This document shows, piece by piece, positions 11,652 through 20,860 of a stretch of 46,388 bases of DNA. Made by a program: the position numbers and the translations under genes. Below the pieces are notes generated by a model. That model was not told where the DNA came from. It saw only the letters and a list, made by a program, of their open reading frames with translations, and searched no databases. Origin of the DNA: Paenibacillus popilliae ATCC 14706 (GTDB taxonomy: Bacteria; Bacillota; Bacilli; Paenibacillales; Paenibacillaceae); NCBI RefSeq assembly GCF_000315235.1, contig NZ_BALG01000040.1, forward strand, positions 1 through 46,388, given 5' to 3'. Each line of letters begins with the position of its first letter. The first letter of the stretch is position 1.

Positions 11652-11680
11652 ATTATACTAGGATTGAGCAATAAGGTTAA
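11652..11680 (-). promoter_or_regulatory. possible internal promoter for the sugar-phosphate transferase
   Basis: On the minus strand TTAACC (11680 to 11675), a 17-bp spacer and a perfect TATAAT (11657 to 11652) lie across the junction with the upstream gene, about 32 bp before ATG 11620. It could give the priming enzyme basal expression independent of the long operon. Confidence 0.4.
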
Positions 11681-12600
11681 GACGATATATCTTTTTTGTC
11701 GGAATAGGCTGGCTTGGGTGGGCGGATAGACGCTCCTGCTCGAGCTAATGCATTCATGAGCATCGCGAGACCCAGCTTAGTTCCTATCCCGGCATACATG
11801 AGAGCAGTAACCCAGAATGGATATTTTTTCTTAAAATGCTTATTGTAGAGGACGTAAATCGCCCTATGAAATTCATACGTAATCTTATACGGTTTATTCC
11901 GGCTGCTGGCCCGTTTATAATGAATAATCCGGGTCTTCGGGTAGTAATAATTCACCCATCCCGCCTGCTTGATCCGGTAGCACCAATCGACATCTTCCCC
12001 ATACATAAAAAACTGCTCGTCCAACATGCCGACCTGCTCCATCGCTTCGCGCCTAACCATCATAAAAGCCCCGATCAAACAATCGATCGGATAGGCCTCG
12101 TCAGGATCCAAATCTTCGCGATGATATGCATTGATCTTCGGATTTGTCGGGAATAGCTTCGCTAAGCGGGACACATAGAAGAACGTGGCCGACGGCGTAG
12201 GGAACCCCCTCCGGCACGCCTTATCCAGCGACCCGTCCGGCAGTACGACTTTACATCCCGACGCCCCGACTTCAGGATGTTCATCCATGAACCGAGTCAT
12301 CACATCGAGCGTATCCGGTTGAATTACCGTATCGGAATTAAGCAGCAGAACATACCGGCCTTCAGCGATTCGCATGCCTTGATTATTGGCCTTGGAGAAG
12401 CCAAGGTTGTGTTCGTTCGCGATAAGCTTGACTTGCGGACATTGCTGGCGGAAGACTTGTACGGAGTCATCATGTGAAGCATTGTCGATCAGGATGACTT
12501 CATACGGAAAACCCGTTGCCGATTGGTAGACGGACTCTATGCAGTTTAGTGTGAGTTGTTTGGTGTTGTAATTGACGATGATAATAGATAAATCAATCAT
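11677..12600 (-). CDS. GT2 glycosyltransferase, WbbL/rhamnosyltransferase-like
   Basis: A 307-residue GT-A enzyme, family 2. The nucleotide-binding start SIIIVNYNT, LIDNASHDDSV, the NLGFSKANNQG motif, the DXD-type LNSDT and the GEDVDWCYR acceptor-site motif match the WbbL/RfbF branch, which adds L-rhamnose from dTDP-rhamnose to a lipid-linked sugar. A hydrophobic segment near residues 255-285 may associate it with the membrane. It directly follows rmlA-C-B-D and one other GT2, and precedes the priming transferase. This is the position in S-layer glycan loci of enzymes that build the rhamnose linker. It overlaps the previous gene by 8 bp, so translational coupling is likely. The linkage cannot be told from sequence. 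Confidence 0.85.
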   Translation of the reverse strand: MIDLSIIIVNYNTKQLTLNCIESVYQSATGFPYEVILIDNASHDDSVQVFRQQCPQVKLIANEHNLGFSKANNQGMRIAEGRYVLLLNSDTVIQPDTLDVMTRFMDEHPEVGASGCKVVLPDGSLDKACRRGFPTPSATFFYVSRLAKLFPTNPKINAYHREDLDPDEAYPIDCLIGAFMMVRREAMEQVGMLDEQFFMYGEDVDWCYRIKQAGWVNYYYPKTRIIHYKRASSRNKPYKITYEFHRAIYVLYNKHFKKKYPFWVTALMYAGIGTKLGLAMLMNALARAGASIRPPKPAYSDKKDISS

Positions 12601-13540
12601 TCAAAATATCCCCTCTAATCATCATAAAGCGAAAAACGAGGTTGTCCAACTTGGATTGCCGATAAAGCGGCGTCGTCAAAGCATAATGGAACCGCATTGC
12701 CAGGGTCCGGCCTGATAGAAGGAATTGTTGCAATCCCCTTCTGAGCTCCATTGGCAATAACTCTCCCCAGCAGCGTTCGAACTCTTGCGCTTGCTTCCAA
12801 TAGATTTTAGCTTCACAGTGCTTTACGTAGTTCTTCCATTTCTTTTTCAACGTTTCCATCATCCCGTTTTGTCCACCAACAACATTTCTTTGATGCTGAC
12901 GATAGAGAATACTAGGTTTTTCATCATAAATGACTTTGCCGAAGGCAGATACAACTAAGTAGGCCCACCAGTCGTGCATAACGATATGCTCCGGATGTGG
13001 CACATGGCGCTGCATCATCTCTATGGCCGGACGATTTATCATCATCGTAGCTCCAACCGCTATATTCTCTATCAATGCATTAAAAAAAGAAGGTCCTCTG
13101 CGGGGAGCCGGGGGCCAACAGTGAAGTGGCTGCAACCTATCATTTACCATTTGTGTTGAGGTGATATGCATCATCGGCATATCGCCCGTATGCCCGCCTA
13201 GCGCATGTAAGCCCCGCTCTACTTTATCCGGCATCCATACATCATCCTGATCGCAGAAGCAGATATAGTCCGTGTCCTTATGAACATGCTTGGTAAGAAG
13301 CTCAAAAAAACTAGCTATAACTCCTACGTTACTGTCGGAAAAAGCCTCGATTTTGTGGGGATAATGGGATACATATTTGCGAATGATTGCTGTTGTACGA
13401 TCAGATGAACCATCATCACGGATGGTAATGAAGAAATGGGAGTAAGTCTGCTGCAACAGACTATCAAGCTGCTCCGCCAAATACTTCTCCCCGTTATACG
13501 TAGAAACAAGAATCTGAACTTTGCCTTGCTGTTCTCCCAT
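12593..13540 (-). CDS. GT2 glycosyltransferase, rhamnosyltransferase-like
   Basis: A family 2 enzyme with VSTYNGEKYLAEQLDSLL at the N-terminus, RDDGSSDRT, CDQDDVW as the metal-binding DXD region and MHDWW in the acceptor region. This is the pattern of alpha-1,3-rhamnosyltransferases of cell-wall and O-antigen loci. The frame opens with a TTG at 13564 overlapping the rmlD stop. ATG 13540 with AAGAG just upstream seems more likely and gives 315 residues; the longer form would add MKWDVKSV. It is the first glycosyltransferase after the dTDP-rhamnose genes, so dTDP-L-rhamnose is the most likely donor. Confidence 0.83.
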   Translation of the reverse strand: MGEQQGKVQILVSTYNGEKYLAEQLDSLLQQTYSHFFITIRDDGSSDRTTAIIRKYVSHYPHKIEAFSDSNVGVIASFFELLTKHVHKDTDYICFCDQDDVWMPDKVERGLHALGGHTGDMPMMHITSTQMVNDRLQPLHCWPPAPRRGPSFFNALIENIAVGATMMINRPAIEMMQRHVPHPEHIVMHDWWAYLVVSAFGKVIYDEKPSILYRQHQRNVVGGQNGMMETLKKKWKNYVKHCEAKIYWKQAQEFERCWGELLPMELRRGLQQFLLSGRTLAMRFHYALTTPLYRQSKLDNLVFRFMMIRGDILND

Positions 13541-13560
13541 AACACTCTTCACGTCCCATT

Positions 13561-14400
13561 TCAAGGTTGATGTAAATAATCACGCAGCGCTTCTCGCCAA
13601 TGCCGAATCGGCGTAAAGCCATTCACTCGAATGGCCATCGGCTCCATAGCCGAGTAACGAGGCCGGGGAGCCGGGCGCGGGAATTGCTCTGTCGTACAGG
13701 GGTCAACTTTAACAGCCATCTTGGCTTCTTCAAAAATGGCTTTGGCAAATTCATACCAGGTGCATACTCCCGTATTCGATGCATGATAGATGCCATACTT
13801 TTCAGACGCAACGAGTTCTTCCAAAAAAAACGACAAATCATAAGTGTATGTCGGCGATCCCCATTGGTCATTGACGACTTGCAAGGAATCGCGTTCTGCC
13901 CCCAGCTTTACCATCGTTTTGACAAAGTTGCTGCCCGAAGCTCCGTACACCCAGGACGTTCTTACAATAAACCAACGGGAACATAAGGACTGAACCAATT
14001 GTTCCCCCGCTCGCTTCGATTTACCGTACACGGTTACTGGGTTGGTATTGTCATATTCATAATAAGGGCTTGAGCTATTGCCGTCAAATACGTAATCTGT
14101 ACTGATGTAACACATTTTGGCTTTCACTTGTTCTGCTGCTACGGCAATATTTCTTGTCCCGATGGCGTTCACCAGATAGGCATTGTTTTGATCCGTTTCT
14201 GCATGGTCGACCGCGGTATAAGCCGCACAATGAATGATAGCCTCTGGCTGTACTTCAGTAATCATATCTTTACATCGCTTCTCGTCTGTAATATCGAATT
14301 GCGCTCTGCCCATACCCATTACATGATGCCCTTTTTCAGCAAAAAGACGGACTACGTCCGCCCCTAACTGCCCAGTAGCGCCTGTTACGAGTACTTTCAT
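13561..14400 (-). CDS. rfbD: dTDP-4-dehydrorhamnose reductase RmlD
   Basis: The last step of dTDP-L-rhamnose synthesis: NAD(P)H reduction of dTDP-4-keto-L-rhamnose. The 279-residue extended SDR has GATGQLGADV (residues 7-16) for cofactor binding, the AAYTAVDHAE motif, YISTDYVFDG and the catalytic YGKSKRAGE (Y and K of YxxxK). It ends the rmlA-C-B-D cluster, with a 3-bp gap to rmlB. An A8 run near the middle (13825-13832) is in frame. Confidence 0.95.
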   Translation of the reverse strand: MKVLVTGATGQLGADVVRLFAEKGHHVMGMGRAQFDITDEKRCKDMITEVQPEAIIHCAAYTAVDHAETDQNNAYLVNAIGTRNIAVAAEQVKAKMCYISTDYVFDGNSSSPYYEYDNTNPVTVYGKSKRAGEQLVQSLCSRWFIVRTSWVYGASGSNFVKTMVKLGAERDSLQVVNDQWGSPTYTYDLSFFLEELVASEKYGIYHASNTGVCTWYEFAKAIFEEAKMAVKVDPCTTEQFPRPAPRPRYSAMEPMAIRVNGFTPIRHWREALRDYLHQP

Positions 14401-14403
14401 ACC

Positions 14404-15426
14404 TTACTCCTCCAGCCGTTTCCCGTATTGTTTTTCATAATATGTTTGGTAGGCTCCGGACTGTATTCTCTCCCACCATGTTCGATTGTTCAAGTACCAT
14501 TCAATTGTTTCTTTAATCCCTGTCTCAAAGGTGTGCTTCGGCTTCCAACCGAGTTCCGTCGTAATCTTGGTCGCGTCAATTCCATAACGGCGATCATGCC
14601 CTAAGCGGTCGTCCACATACTTGATTAACGAATCCGGCTTTCCAAGCTGTTCAAGAATGGTTCTAACAATGTGAATGTTCGTCCGTTCATTATTCCCGCC
14701 GATATTATACACTTCACCATCATGGCCTTTATGAATAACCAAGTCAATCGCGCTGCAATGATCCTCAACGTACAGCCAGTCGCGGATATTAAGCCCGTCC
14801 CCATAAATCGGGAGTGGCTTGTCATGCAAAGCATTGGCAATCATTAAAGGAATCAGCTTTTCAGGAAACTGATAGGGTCCATAGTTATTTGAACAGCGTG
14901 TAATGTTGACAGGAAGCCCGAACGTTTCGTGGTAGGCTCGAACAAGGAGATCTCCTCCAGCCTTGCTAGCGGAATACGGGCTATTAGGTGTTAGCGGAGT
15001 AGTTTCTGTGAAAAGACCCGTTTCTCCAAGTGAACCGTAAACCTCGTCTGTCGACACTTGGATGAATTTTTTGACACCATATTTTTTGGCAGCATCGAGA
15101 AGCACTTGTGTTCCTAATACATTTGTCTTTACAAAGATTTCAGGGTCAAGAATACTCCGATCGACATGGGATTCTGCCGCAAAGTTGACAACGACGTCAA
15201 TACCCTCACCCTCACTAAATAATTGCTTCATCGCTTGGGCATCGGCAATATCTGCTTTAACAAAACGATAATTTGGATTACCTTGAATATCCTTCAAGTT
15301 CTCAAGGTTGCCGGCGTAGGCTAATGCGTCTACATTGATTATTCTATAGTCCGGGTGCTGCTTCAACATGTACATGATAAAATTGCTTCCGATGAATCCC
15401 GCGCCACCAGTTACGAGTAGTTTCAT
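14404..15426 (-). CDS. rfbB: dTDP-glucose 4,6-dehydratase RmlB
   Basis: Converts dTDP-glucose to dTDP-4-keto-6-deoxyglucose with bound NAD+. An extended SDR of 340 residues, normal for the family: TGGAGFIGSNF at the N-terminus, NFAAESHVDRS, STDEVYGSLGE with the active-site Thr-Asp-Glu, YSASKAGGD and RCSNNYGPYQFPEKL. The frame is open from 15444, but ATG 15426 has AGGAG 8 nt upstream and starts 10 nt after the rmlC stop, so it is preferred. Confidence 0.96.
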   Translation of the reverse strand: MKLLVTGGAGFIGSNFIMYMLKQHPDYRIINVDALAYAGNLENLKDIQGNPNYRFVKADIADAQAMKQLFSEGEGIDVVVNFAAESHVDRSILDPEIFVKTNVLGTQVLLDAAKKYGVKKFIQVSTDEVYGSLGETGLFTETTPLTPNSPYSASKAGGDLLVRAYHETFGLPVNITRCSNNYGPYQFPEKLIPLMIANALHDKPLPIYGDGLNIRDWLYVEDHCSAIDLVIHKGHDGEVYNIGGNNERTNIHIVRTILEQLGKPDSLIKYVDDRLGHDRRYGIDATKITTELGWKPKHTFETGIKETIEWYLNNRTWWERIQSGAYQTYYEKQYGKRLEE

Positions 15427-15436
15427 GAGACTTCTC

Positions 15437-15985
15437 CTATTCAAAATTGATTTCTGCCTCTTTGAGGACAGGATGCACCTTATCCTTGTCGGAAAGAATG
15501 GGATGTGATGTTGGCCAATTTATCCCCAGTTCCGGATCATTCCATAAAATACCTCGATCGTAATCTGGAGTGTAATACTCATCCACTTTATAAAATACTT
15601 GAGTATTAGGGACGAGCGTGCAAAAACCGTGGGCAAACCCCTTAGGAACCAAAAGCTGGCGATGATTATATTCACTTAAAATTACCCCAACCCACCGCCC
15701 AAATGTCGGCGAATTTTTACGAATATCAACAATGACATCATAGATTGCTCCAGAAATCACCCTAACAAGCTTCGTCTGAGCCTTAGGCTGAAGCTGATAA
15801 TGCAAACCTCGAATTACGCCTGCTTGAGCAGAAAGCGATTGGTTGTCCTGAAAGTAGTTAAATGAAATCCCCTGTTCCTTTAATTTCTCCTCATTATAGC
15901 TTTCCATAAAAAAGCCCCGGTGGTCACCATGGATCACCGGTTCTATAATATAAGCGCCGGACAGAGATAATGTTTCTACTCTCAT
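15437..15985 (-). CDS. rfbC: dTDP-4-dehydrorhamnose 3,5-epimerase RmlC
   Basis: A cupin enzyme acting between RmlB and RmlD. Its 182 residues contain DHRGFFMESYNEEKL, the catalytic His in IRGLHYQ, KLVRVISGAIYDVIVDIR and FAHGFCTL, all standard for RmlC. Start ATG 15985 is preceded by a purine-rich GGAGAGAGGGA box. It follows rmlA by 15 bp. Confidence 0.96.
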   Translation of the reverse strand: MRVETLSLSGAYIIEPVIHGDHRGFFMESYNEEKLKEQGISFNYFQDNQSLSAQAGVIRGLHYQLQPKAQTKLVRVISGAIYDVIVDIRKNSPTFGRWVGVILSEYNHRQLLVPKGFAHGFCTLVPNTQVFYKVDEYYTPDYDRGILWNDPELGINWPTSHPILSDKDKVHPVLKEAEINFE

Positions 15986-16000
15986 TACTTCCCTCTCTCC

Positions 16001-16744
16001 TTACAGTTTTAATTTTTCGAACTCTTCACCGAACGTAATATTTTTGGCCAGTTCGTTGGCACGCGCAAGCGATACATGGGTCCCAGCATCCGTCCACCAG
16101 TCTTGAAGAATATCGAACGTAAGCTCATTCCGCTTTATATAAGCATTATTTACGTCAGTAATTTCAAGTTCTCCCCGGCCCGATGGCTTAAGCGTTTTGA
16201 TAATATCAAACACAATGGAGTCAAACATATAGATACCTGTTACGGCGTAATTACTTTTAGGTTCTTGCGGCTTTTCCTCAATCGAGATAATATGATCGCC
16301 CTTCAGCTCTGCTACACCATAACGCATCGGATCGTGAACGTCCTGAAGAAGTATTTTGGCACCCTTTTTTTGCGCTCGAAATTTGTCTACATAGAGGGTA
16401 ATATCATCTGCAAAGACATTATCCCCCAGAATAACGACCATTTGATCGTCACCTACGAATTGTTCAGCTAAGCCAAGAGCTTGTGCAATACCTCCGGCTT
16501 CATCCTGGACTTTATAGGTAAAAGAGACTCCCATCTCACTGCCACTGCCTAGAAGGTTAACGACATCGCCCATATGCTCTTTGCCAGTGACGATTAAAAT
16601 GTCCACAATACCGGCTACCTTTAATTTATGGATAGCGTAGTATATCATCGGATACCTACCAACTGGTAAAAGGTGTTTATTAGTTACCTTTGTTAAAGGA
16701 AACAGACGAGAACCCGTCCCGCCTGCTAGAATAATACCTTTCAT
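16001..16744 (-). CDS. rfbA: glucose-1-phosphate thymidylyltransferase RmlA (short form)
   Basis: Makes dTDP-glucose from dTTP and glucose 1-phosphate. The signature GIILAGGTGSRLFPLT with the following KHLLPV lysine, DILIVTGKEH, VILGDNVF, VEEKPQEPKS-like IEEKPQEPKS and DAGTHVSL are clear. At 247 residues it is the short Gram-positive type that lacks the C-terminal helices of the 290-residue enzymes. The frame is open from 16759 (TTG), but ATG 16744 follows a GGGGGA box and gives the usual MKGIILAGG start. The GtrA gene ends 81 bp upstream. Confidence 0.94.
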   Translation of the reverse strand: MKGIILAGGTGSRLFPLTKVTNKHLLPVGRYPMIYYAIHKLKVAGIVDILIVTGKEHMGDVVNLLGSGSEMGVSFTYKVQDEAGGIAQALGLAEQFVGDDQMVVILGDNVFADDITLYVDKFRAQKKGAKILLQDVHDPMRYGVAELKGDHIISIEEKPQEPKSNYAVTGIYMFDSIVFDIIKTLKPSGRGELEITDVNNAYIKRNELTFDILQDWWTDAGTHVSLARANELAKNITFGEEFEKLKL

Positions 16745-16825
16745 GTATGAATCCCCCAACTCATCAATAATTCATATTACTTATGATTTGGTATTTGCCA
16801 CTACACAAAAAAATTAAATTGGTTA

Positions 16826-17200
16826 CTATTTTTGCCCTCTTCTTCTTTCACGAAAAACAAACCGTTTGTTCAAAAAATAAGATACTATTGCCATTGGAAG
16901 TAGTAATACTGCTCCGGCAACATACATGCTTGTATACTTCTTTAAAAGAGTTAGTAATAATAAATTTATTAAGTATGTTATTCCATATGAAATAAAAAAC
17001 TTGAATAACAGTTTATTATCATTATTTTTAAATACAATGCTCCCAGTGGTTTTAAAATTAAAAAATACACCAATTATCGTAGATACAAAAGATGACACTG
17101 AATAGTGTGCGCCAACAAATAGTAATAGAGAGAATATGCAATAGCCAAATATAGTATTAATACCGCCAACAAATAAAAACCTAAAGAACTGGTTGTTCAA
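16826..17200 (-). CDS. GtrA-family membrane protein
   Basis: A 124-residue four-helix membrane protein with the GtrA pattern: FLFVGGINTIFGYCIF in helix 1, NFKTTGSIVF after helix 2 and a basic C-terminus NKRFVFRERRRGQK. GtrA proteins are thought to flip polyprenyl-phosphate-linked monosaccharides across the membrane. The start is probably TTG 17200 with TAGGAG about 10 nt upstream. It lies 47 bp after a GtrB-like glycosyltransferase, the standard pairing, and a YfhO GT-C candidate partner is encoded farther upstream in the same run. Confidence 0.85.
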   Translation of the reverse strand: MNNQFFRFLFVGGINTIFGYCIFSLLLFVGAHYSVSSFVSTIIGVFFNFKTTGSIVFKNNDNKLLFKFFISYGITYLINLLLLTLLKKYTSMYVAGAVLLLPMAIVSYFLNKRFVFRERRRGQK

Positions 17201-17247
17201 ATCGAGTATACTCCTATATCCTCAAGTGTTCTACTAAAATAGCTTTC

Positions 17248-18216
17248 CTATTTTAGGATGTATTCTTCCCGTGATATATCTGACACATCAAAATTAATTC
17301 TTTCCTTTTCTACAACTAGCGGTCTTTTTAAAACTTGGGTATGGATTGAACCAATATACTCCCCAATTATCCCAATAAAGAATAGCTGAACCGAAGAGAA
17401 TAAAAATAATCCTATTACTAATGGAGCCATCCCTAATGTAAATGAGCTCCAAAAAAATAACTTTGCAATTAAATATCCACCTGCCGTTAGCAGGCTCAAT
17501 GCAGACATCAAAAATCCCAACATTGCAGCTAATCTTAGGGGAATTTTTGAATGATTAGTTATTCCTAGCATAGCAATATCATATAACGTATAAAAGTTGT
17601 TTTTGGTGATTCCACGTCTACGAACTGGCTGTACGTATTCAATTTTATAGCTTTCAAAACCAATATCGGAGATTAATCCTCTAAAATACGGATATGGATC
17701 ATCAATCTTTCGAAGAATTTCAATAACTTTGTTATCGTATAAACCAAACCCCGTATTATTTTTAGTCAATTCAATCTCAGAGACACGATTTATAAAATTG
17801 TAGTACATTTTACGTATAGCAAACATGACAGGACTTTCATGGCTTTGAGTCTTCACTCCTAAAACAACTTTATAACCTTCTTCCCACTTCAAAATGAAAT
17901 CTTTAATCATATTAGGCGGATCCTGTAAATCAGCTACCAATAAAATTACTGCATCTCCATCGGCTTGAAGTAATGCGTGATATGGAGAGCGAATATGTCC
18001 AAAATTTCGAGCATTTACAATAATCTTCACATTGTGATCAACTGCTGCTATCTCCTTTAGGATTGAAACCGTTTTGTCTTTAGAGGCATTATCAATAAAT
18101 ATATGTTCATAATCGTAACCAGGTAAATCATCAAATACTTTTTTGACTTGCTGATAAAGTTCTTCAACGTTCTCTGCTTCATTATAGCAAGGCGTTACAA
18201 TGCTTATTTTCTTCAT
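17248..18216 (-). CDS. GtrB/DPM1-like polyprenyl-phosphate glycosyltransferase
   Basis: A GT2 enzyme with two C-terminal membrane helices (about residues 232-255 and 262-287). It has IVTPCYNEAENVEEL, FIDNASKDKT, the NARNFGHIRSPYHAL motif and the metal-binding LVADLQDPP, as in GtrB, YkoT and dolichol-phosphate-mannose synthases. Such enzymes load a single sugar onto undecaprenyl phosphate. The frame opens at 18249, but ATG 18216 after AGGGGA is preferred (322 residues). It follows the transketolase C-subunit gene by 17 bp and precedes gtrA. Its donor may be the unusual CDP sugar made by the neighbouring genes, which is an inference: characterised relatives use UDP-glucose or GDP-mannose. Confidence 0.85.
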   Translation of the reverse strand: MKKISIVTPCYNEAENVEELYQQVKKVFDDLPGYDYEHIFIDNASKDKTVSILKEIAAVDHNVKIIVNARNFGHIRSPYHALLQADGDAVILLVADLQDPPNMIKDFILKWEEGYKVVLGVKTQSHESPVMFAIRKMYYNFINRVSEIELTKNNTGFGLYDNKVIEILRKIDDPYPYFRGLISDIGFESYKIEYVQPVRRRGITKNNFYTLYDIAMLGITNHSKIPLRLAAMLGFLMSALSLLTAGGYLIAKLFFWSSFTLGMAPLVIGLFLFSSVQLFFIGIIGEYIGSIHTQVLKRPLVVEKERINFDVSDISREEYILK

Positions 18217-18233
18217 TATAATTCCCCTAGATT

Positions 18234-19151
18234 TCATATTGTCAGCCAAGCTAATATCTCTTGGAACTTGTCCCCATCCAAAATATACTTATTTCTAATA
18301 TATTGTTGGTCTCCTACAGCATGTGAAAAAACATCCGGCACTCCAATTTTTTTGAACCTTACAGCTAAGCCACGGTCAGCAATAACTTCAGCCACAGCAC
18401 TTGATAAACCACCAATTACATTGTGTTCTTCCAATGATACTATAGACATTCCTCGCTCAATCAAATTAATTATTGGTTGTTTGTCGAAAGGTTTTATCGT
18501 ATGCATGCTCAGTAATGTCGCTGACTTTCCATATTCATTTAATTTCTTTACCCACTCATAACCTTGTTCCAACATATTACTTGTTGTAATTATAGCCAAG
18601 TCTTCACCATGCGTTATTTCGGCTGCCTTTCCTATTTGGAGAATTGCCTCTTGAGCATGAATATTTGGCTCTCTGTTTTTACCTAATCTAATATACATCG
18701 GCCCTTTATATGTTGCACTTTCCTTAACAATTGCTCGTACCTCAATAGGGTCACCCGGACAACATACTGTCATATTGGGTAATGACCTCATAATAGAGAT
18801 ATCCTCAGTAGAATGATGTGTTGCACCAGCCGGGCCGTAGGAAAAACCTGCGCCTACTCCCACTAATCTTACATTCGTATTCATATACGCTACATCAACT
18901 CTTACCTGTTCAAAACAGCGCATCGTCACAAAAGGAATAATACTGTACACATATACTGTTTTACCGGATAGTGCTAAACCCGCTGCTACACCTACTGCAT
19001 TTTGCTCGGCTATGCCTACATTTAAAAAGCGATCCGGAAATTGATCTCTGAATTTTTCAAGAATAGAAAAGCCCATATCTGGTGTAATTAAATAAATATT
19101 TTCATTTTCACTAGCCATCTGTACTAATTCATTAATAAATGTATCTCTCAT
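18234..19151 (-). CDS. transketolase C-terminal subunit (split transketolase)
   Basis: A 305-residue protein matching the pyrimidine-binding and C-terminal domains of transketolase. It has LITPDMGFS, VGIAEQNAVGVAAGLA with the ThDP-activating Glu (E49), the GPAGATHHSTEDI histidine loop, and the C-terminal domain ending EILAWLTI. Split two-gene transketolases occur in many bacteria and archaea, and in sugar-modification clusters. Start ATG 19151 is 1 nt after the stop of the N-subunit gene, so the two are translationally coupled and surely form one enzyme. The frame is open to 19178. Here, inside an rfbFGH cluster, a pentose-phosphate role is unlikely; transfer of a two-carbon unit onto a ketosugar is the attractive alternative. 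Confidence 0.93.
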   Translation of the reverse strand: MRDTFINELVQMASENENIYLITPDMGFSILEKFRDQFPDRFLNVGIAEQNAVGVAAGLALSGKTVYVYSIIPFVTMRCFEQVRVDVAYMNTNVRLVGVGAGFSYGPAGATHHSTEDISIMRSLPNMTVCCPGDPIEVRAIVKESATYKGPMYIRLGKNREPNIHAQEAILQIGKAAEITHGEDLAIITTSNMLEQGYEWVKKLNEYGKSATLLSMHTIKPFDKQPIINLIERGMSIVSLEEHNVIGGLSSAVAEVIADRGLAVRFKKIGVPDVFSHAVGDQQYIRNKYILDGDKFQEILAWLTI

Positions 19152-19152
19152 C

Positions 19153-19935
19153 TTATTCACCAATCTCCTGCAGTGCAATTTTCACTTCATCATCGTTCGG
19201 AGATTTATAATGCCACTCAAGCTTATTTTCCATAAAGGAAACACCCTTACCCTTAATGGTGTTTGCGATAATGACTTTAGGTTTGCTTGATGGGCTTCGA
19301 AACGCATATTCCAATTCTTGTAAGTTATGACCATCTACTTCAACCGCTTCCCAGCCAAAAGCTTGCCATCTTTGCACCATATTCTCTTGATTTATAACTT
19401 CGTTTGTTTTCCCAAAACTTTGTAATTTATTATAATCCACAATAGCTGTTAGGTTAGTAAGGTGTAAGGTAGAAGCAAGCATAACTCCCTCCCACACCGA
19501 ACCTTCATTACATTCACCATCACCCAACAATACGAATACATTTCCTTTATTATTAACTTGACGATTGGCGATAGCCATTCCAATTCCAATAGAGAGTCCG
19601 TGGCCCAATGAACCGGAAGAAGCTTCAAGCCCAGGAACGGCTTCCATATCTAAATGACCCGGAAGTATACCGTTATTGATATAGTACTGGTCCAAAAACT
19701 CTTTTGAAAAAAATCCTCTTTCTGCTAGTGTAGCGTATAATGCAGCTCCCCCATGCCCTTTACTTAAAATAAACTTATCTCGATCGACAAACTTAGGGTT
19801 AGTAGGGTCTATATTCATCACTTTAAAGTAAAGGACGTACAAGATATCAACAATAGATAAACATGTACCAATATGGGAAGACTTGGAATAGTGCATCATA
19901 TGGATTACAGATTTACGAATACGATTTGTAGTCAT
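19153..19935 (-). CDS. transketolase N-terminal subunit (split transketolase)
   Basis: A 260-residue ThDP/Mg-binding subunit. The three active-site histidines are visible: H21 in SSHIGTC, H61 in SKGHGG and H112 in GSLGHGLS. The metal/ThDP motif begins GDGECNEG (D139) and is completed by N169 in VDYNK. Start ATG 19935 has AGGAG 7 nt upstream; an in-frame TTG two codons earlier is less likely. It begins 15 nt after the SDR gene and ends 1 nt before its partner subunit gene. All catalytic residues appear intact, so the enzyme is probably active, with donor and acceptor unknown. Confidence 0.94.
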   Translation of the reverse strand: MTTNRIRKSVIHMMHYSKSSHIGTCLSIVDILYVLYFKVMNIDPTNPKFVDRDKFILSKGHGGAALYATLAERGFFSKEFLDQYYINNGILPGHLDMEAVPGLEASSGSLGHGLSIGIGMAIANRQVNNKGNVFVLLGDGECNEGSVWEGVMLASTLHLTNLTAIVDYNKLQSFGKTNEVINQENMVQRWQAFGWEAVEVDGHNLQELEYAFRSPSSKPKVIIANTIKGKGVSFMENKLEWHYKSPNDDEVKIALQEIGE

Positions 19936-19950
19936 CTTCAAACTCCTAAT

Positions 19951-20832
19951 CTATTCAATGACATTTAGAATTCTATTCAATTTCCCTGTGTCTGCCACCC
20001 ACACGTTAGGTTCATTCGGTCTTGGAGGAGCTTCTCCCCAAATTGGTAGTATATCTGTTTTATTCAATTGTTGGGCAATACGTTTATAGAATTGTTCAAT
20101 ACTCTGTTGCACACCTGAACCAACATTTATAATCTCACCCGAGTTGTATTGCGCATTAATGATTTGCAGATAAACGTTAACCACTCTATCTATCGGTATA
20201 AAATCCCTTACAGAGTGTGGTCTTGATAATCTAGGAGGCTCGTCACTTCGTAGAGCTTTCACAATACTAGGGTATAAACGTGATGAATCCTCATATTCAC
20301 CGTAAGGTGAAAACAGCCTCAGTGTACACACTTTAGTAAATTCACTCTGCTTCCCAAGCATCGCACAATAATTCGTTGCAGCCAGCTTCGTTATCCCATA
20401 AAAGTTAACCGGCTCGCAAACATCGGATTCCTTCATAGGTTTATCCTTAATGCCATACTCTGAAGAACTACCAGTATTTATAAAATGCTTAACTTTATTG
20501 GCGACCGCTGCATCAAGCAAATTCATAGTTGCCAATAAATTTGACTTTATTATCTGCTCTTGATCAGCTTGATAGGTAAATCCTCCGTAAGTCGCAACGT
20601 GATAAATTATATTTGGTTTTAATGATTCTATAAGTTGATTTACTTTTTGCTTATCATCTAAATTCAGGTAGTAGATATTATGGAGTCGATGTTTAATGTC
20701 ATCTATTCTCCAAAAATCAGAATTGTTTCTAGCAGTAATATATATACCAGCGCTTGATTGATGATTTAATAATGCTCTAACTAAATTCGAACCTACAAAT
20801 CCAGTCGCCCCGGTAACCAATATTTTCATCAA
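19951..20832 (-). CDS. NAD-dependent epimerase/dehydratase (SDR), CDP-sugar reductase candidate
   Basis: An extended SDR of about 293 residues with TGATGFVGSNL for NAD(P) binding, NIIYHVATYGG, the active-site serines in TGSSSEYG and YGITKLA (YxxxK). RLFSPYGEYEDSSR and RDFIPIDRV are substrate-side motifs of the family. Its size and neighbours resemble CDP-abequose and CDP-paratose synthases (RfbJ, Prt), which reduce the 4-keto group of CDP-4-keto-3,6-dideoxyglucose. If the adjacent transketolase branches the sugar at C4, this SDR could instead reduce the branch ketone, as YerF does in yersiniose synthesis. ATG 20829, after an AGGTGA box, is probably the true start. The call is firm for the fold and weak for the substrate. 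Confidence 0.8.
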   Translation of the reverse strand: MMKILVTGATGFVGSNLVRALLNHQSSAGIYITARNNSDFWRIDDIKHRLHNIYYLNLDDKQKVNQLIESLKPNIIYHVATYGGFTYQADQEQIIKSNLLATMNLLDAAVANKVKHFINTGSSSEYGIKDKPMKESDVCEPVNFYGITKLAATNYCAMLGKQSEFTKVCTLRLFSPYGEYEDSSRLYPSIVKALRSDEPPRLSRPHSVRDFIPIDRVVNVYLQIINAQYNSGEIINVGSGVQQSIEQFYKRIAQQLNKTDILPIWGEAPPRPNEPNVWVADTGKLNRILNVIE

Positions 20833-20860
20833 GAGTTATCACCTTAGTTCTAAATAATAT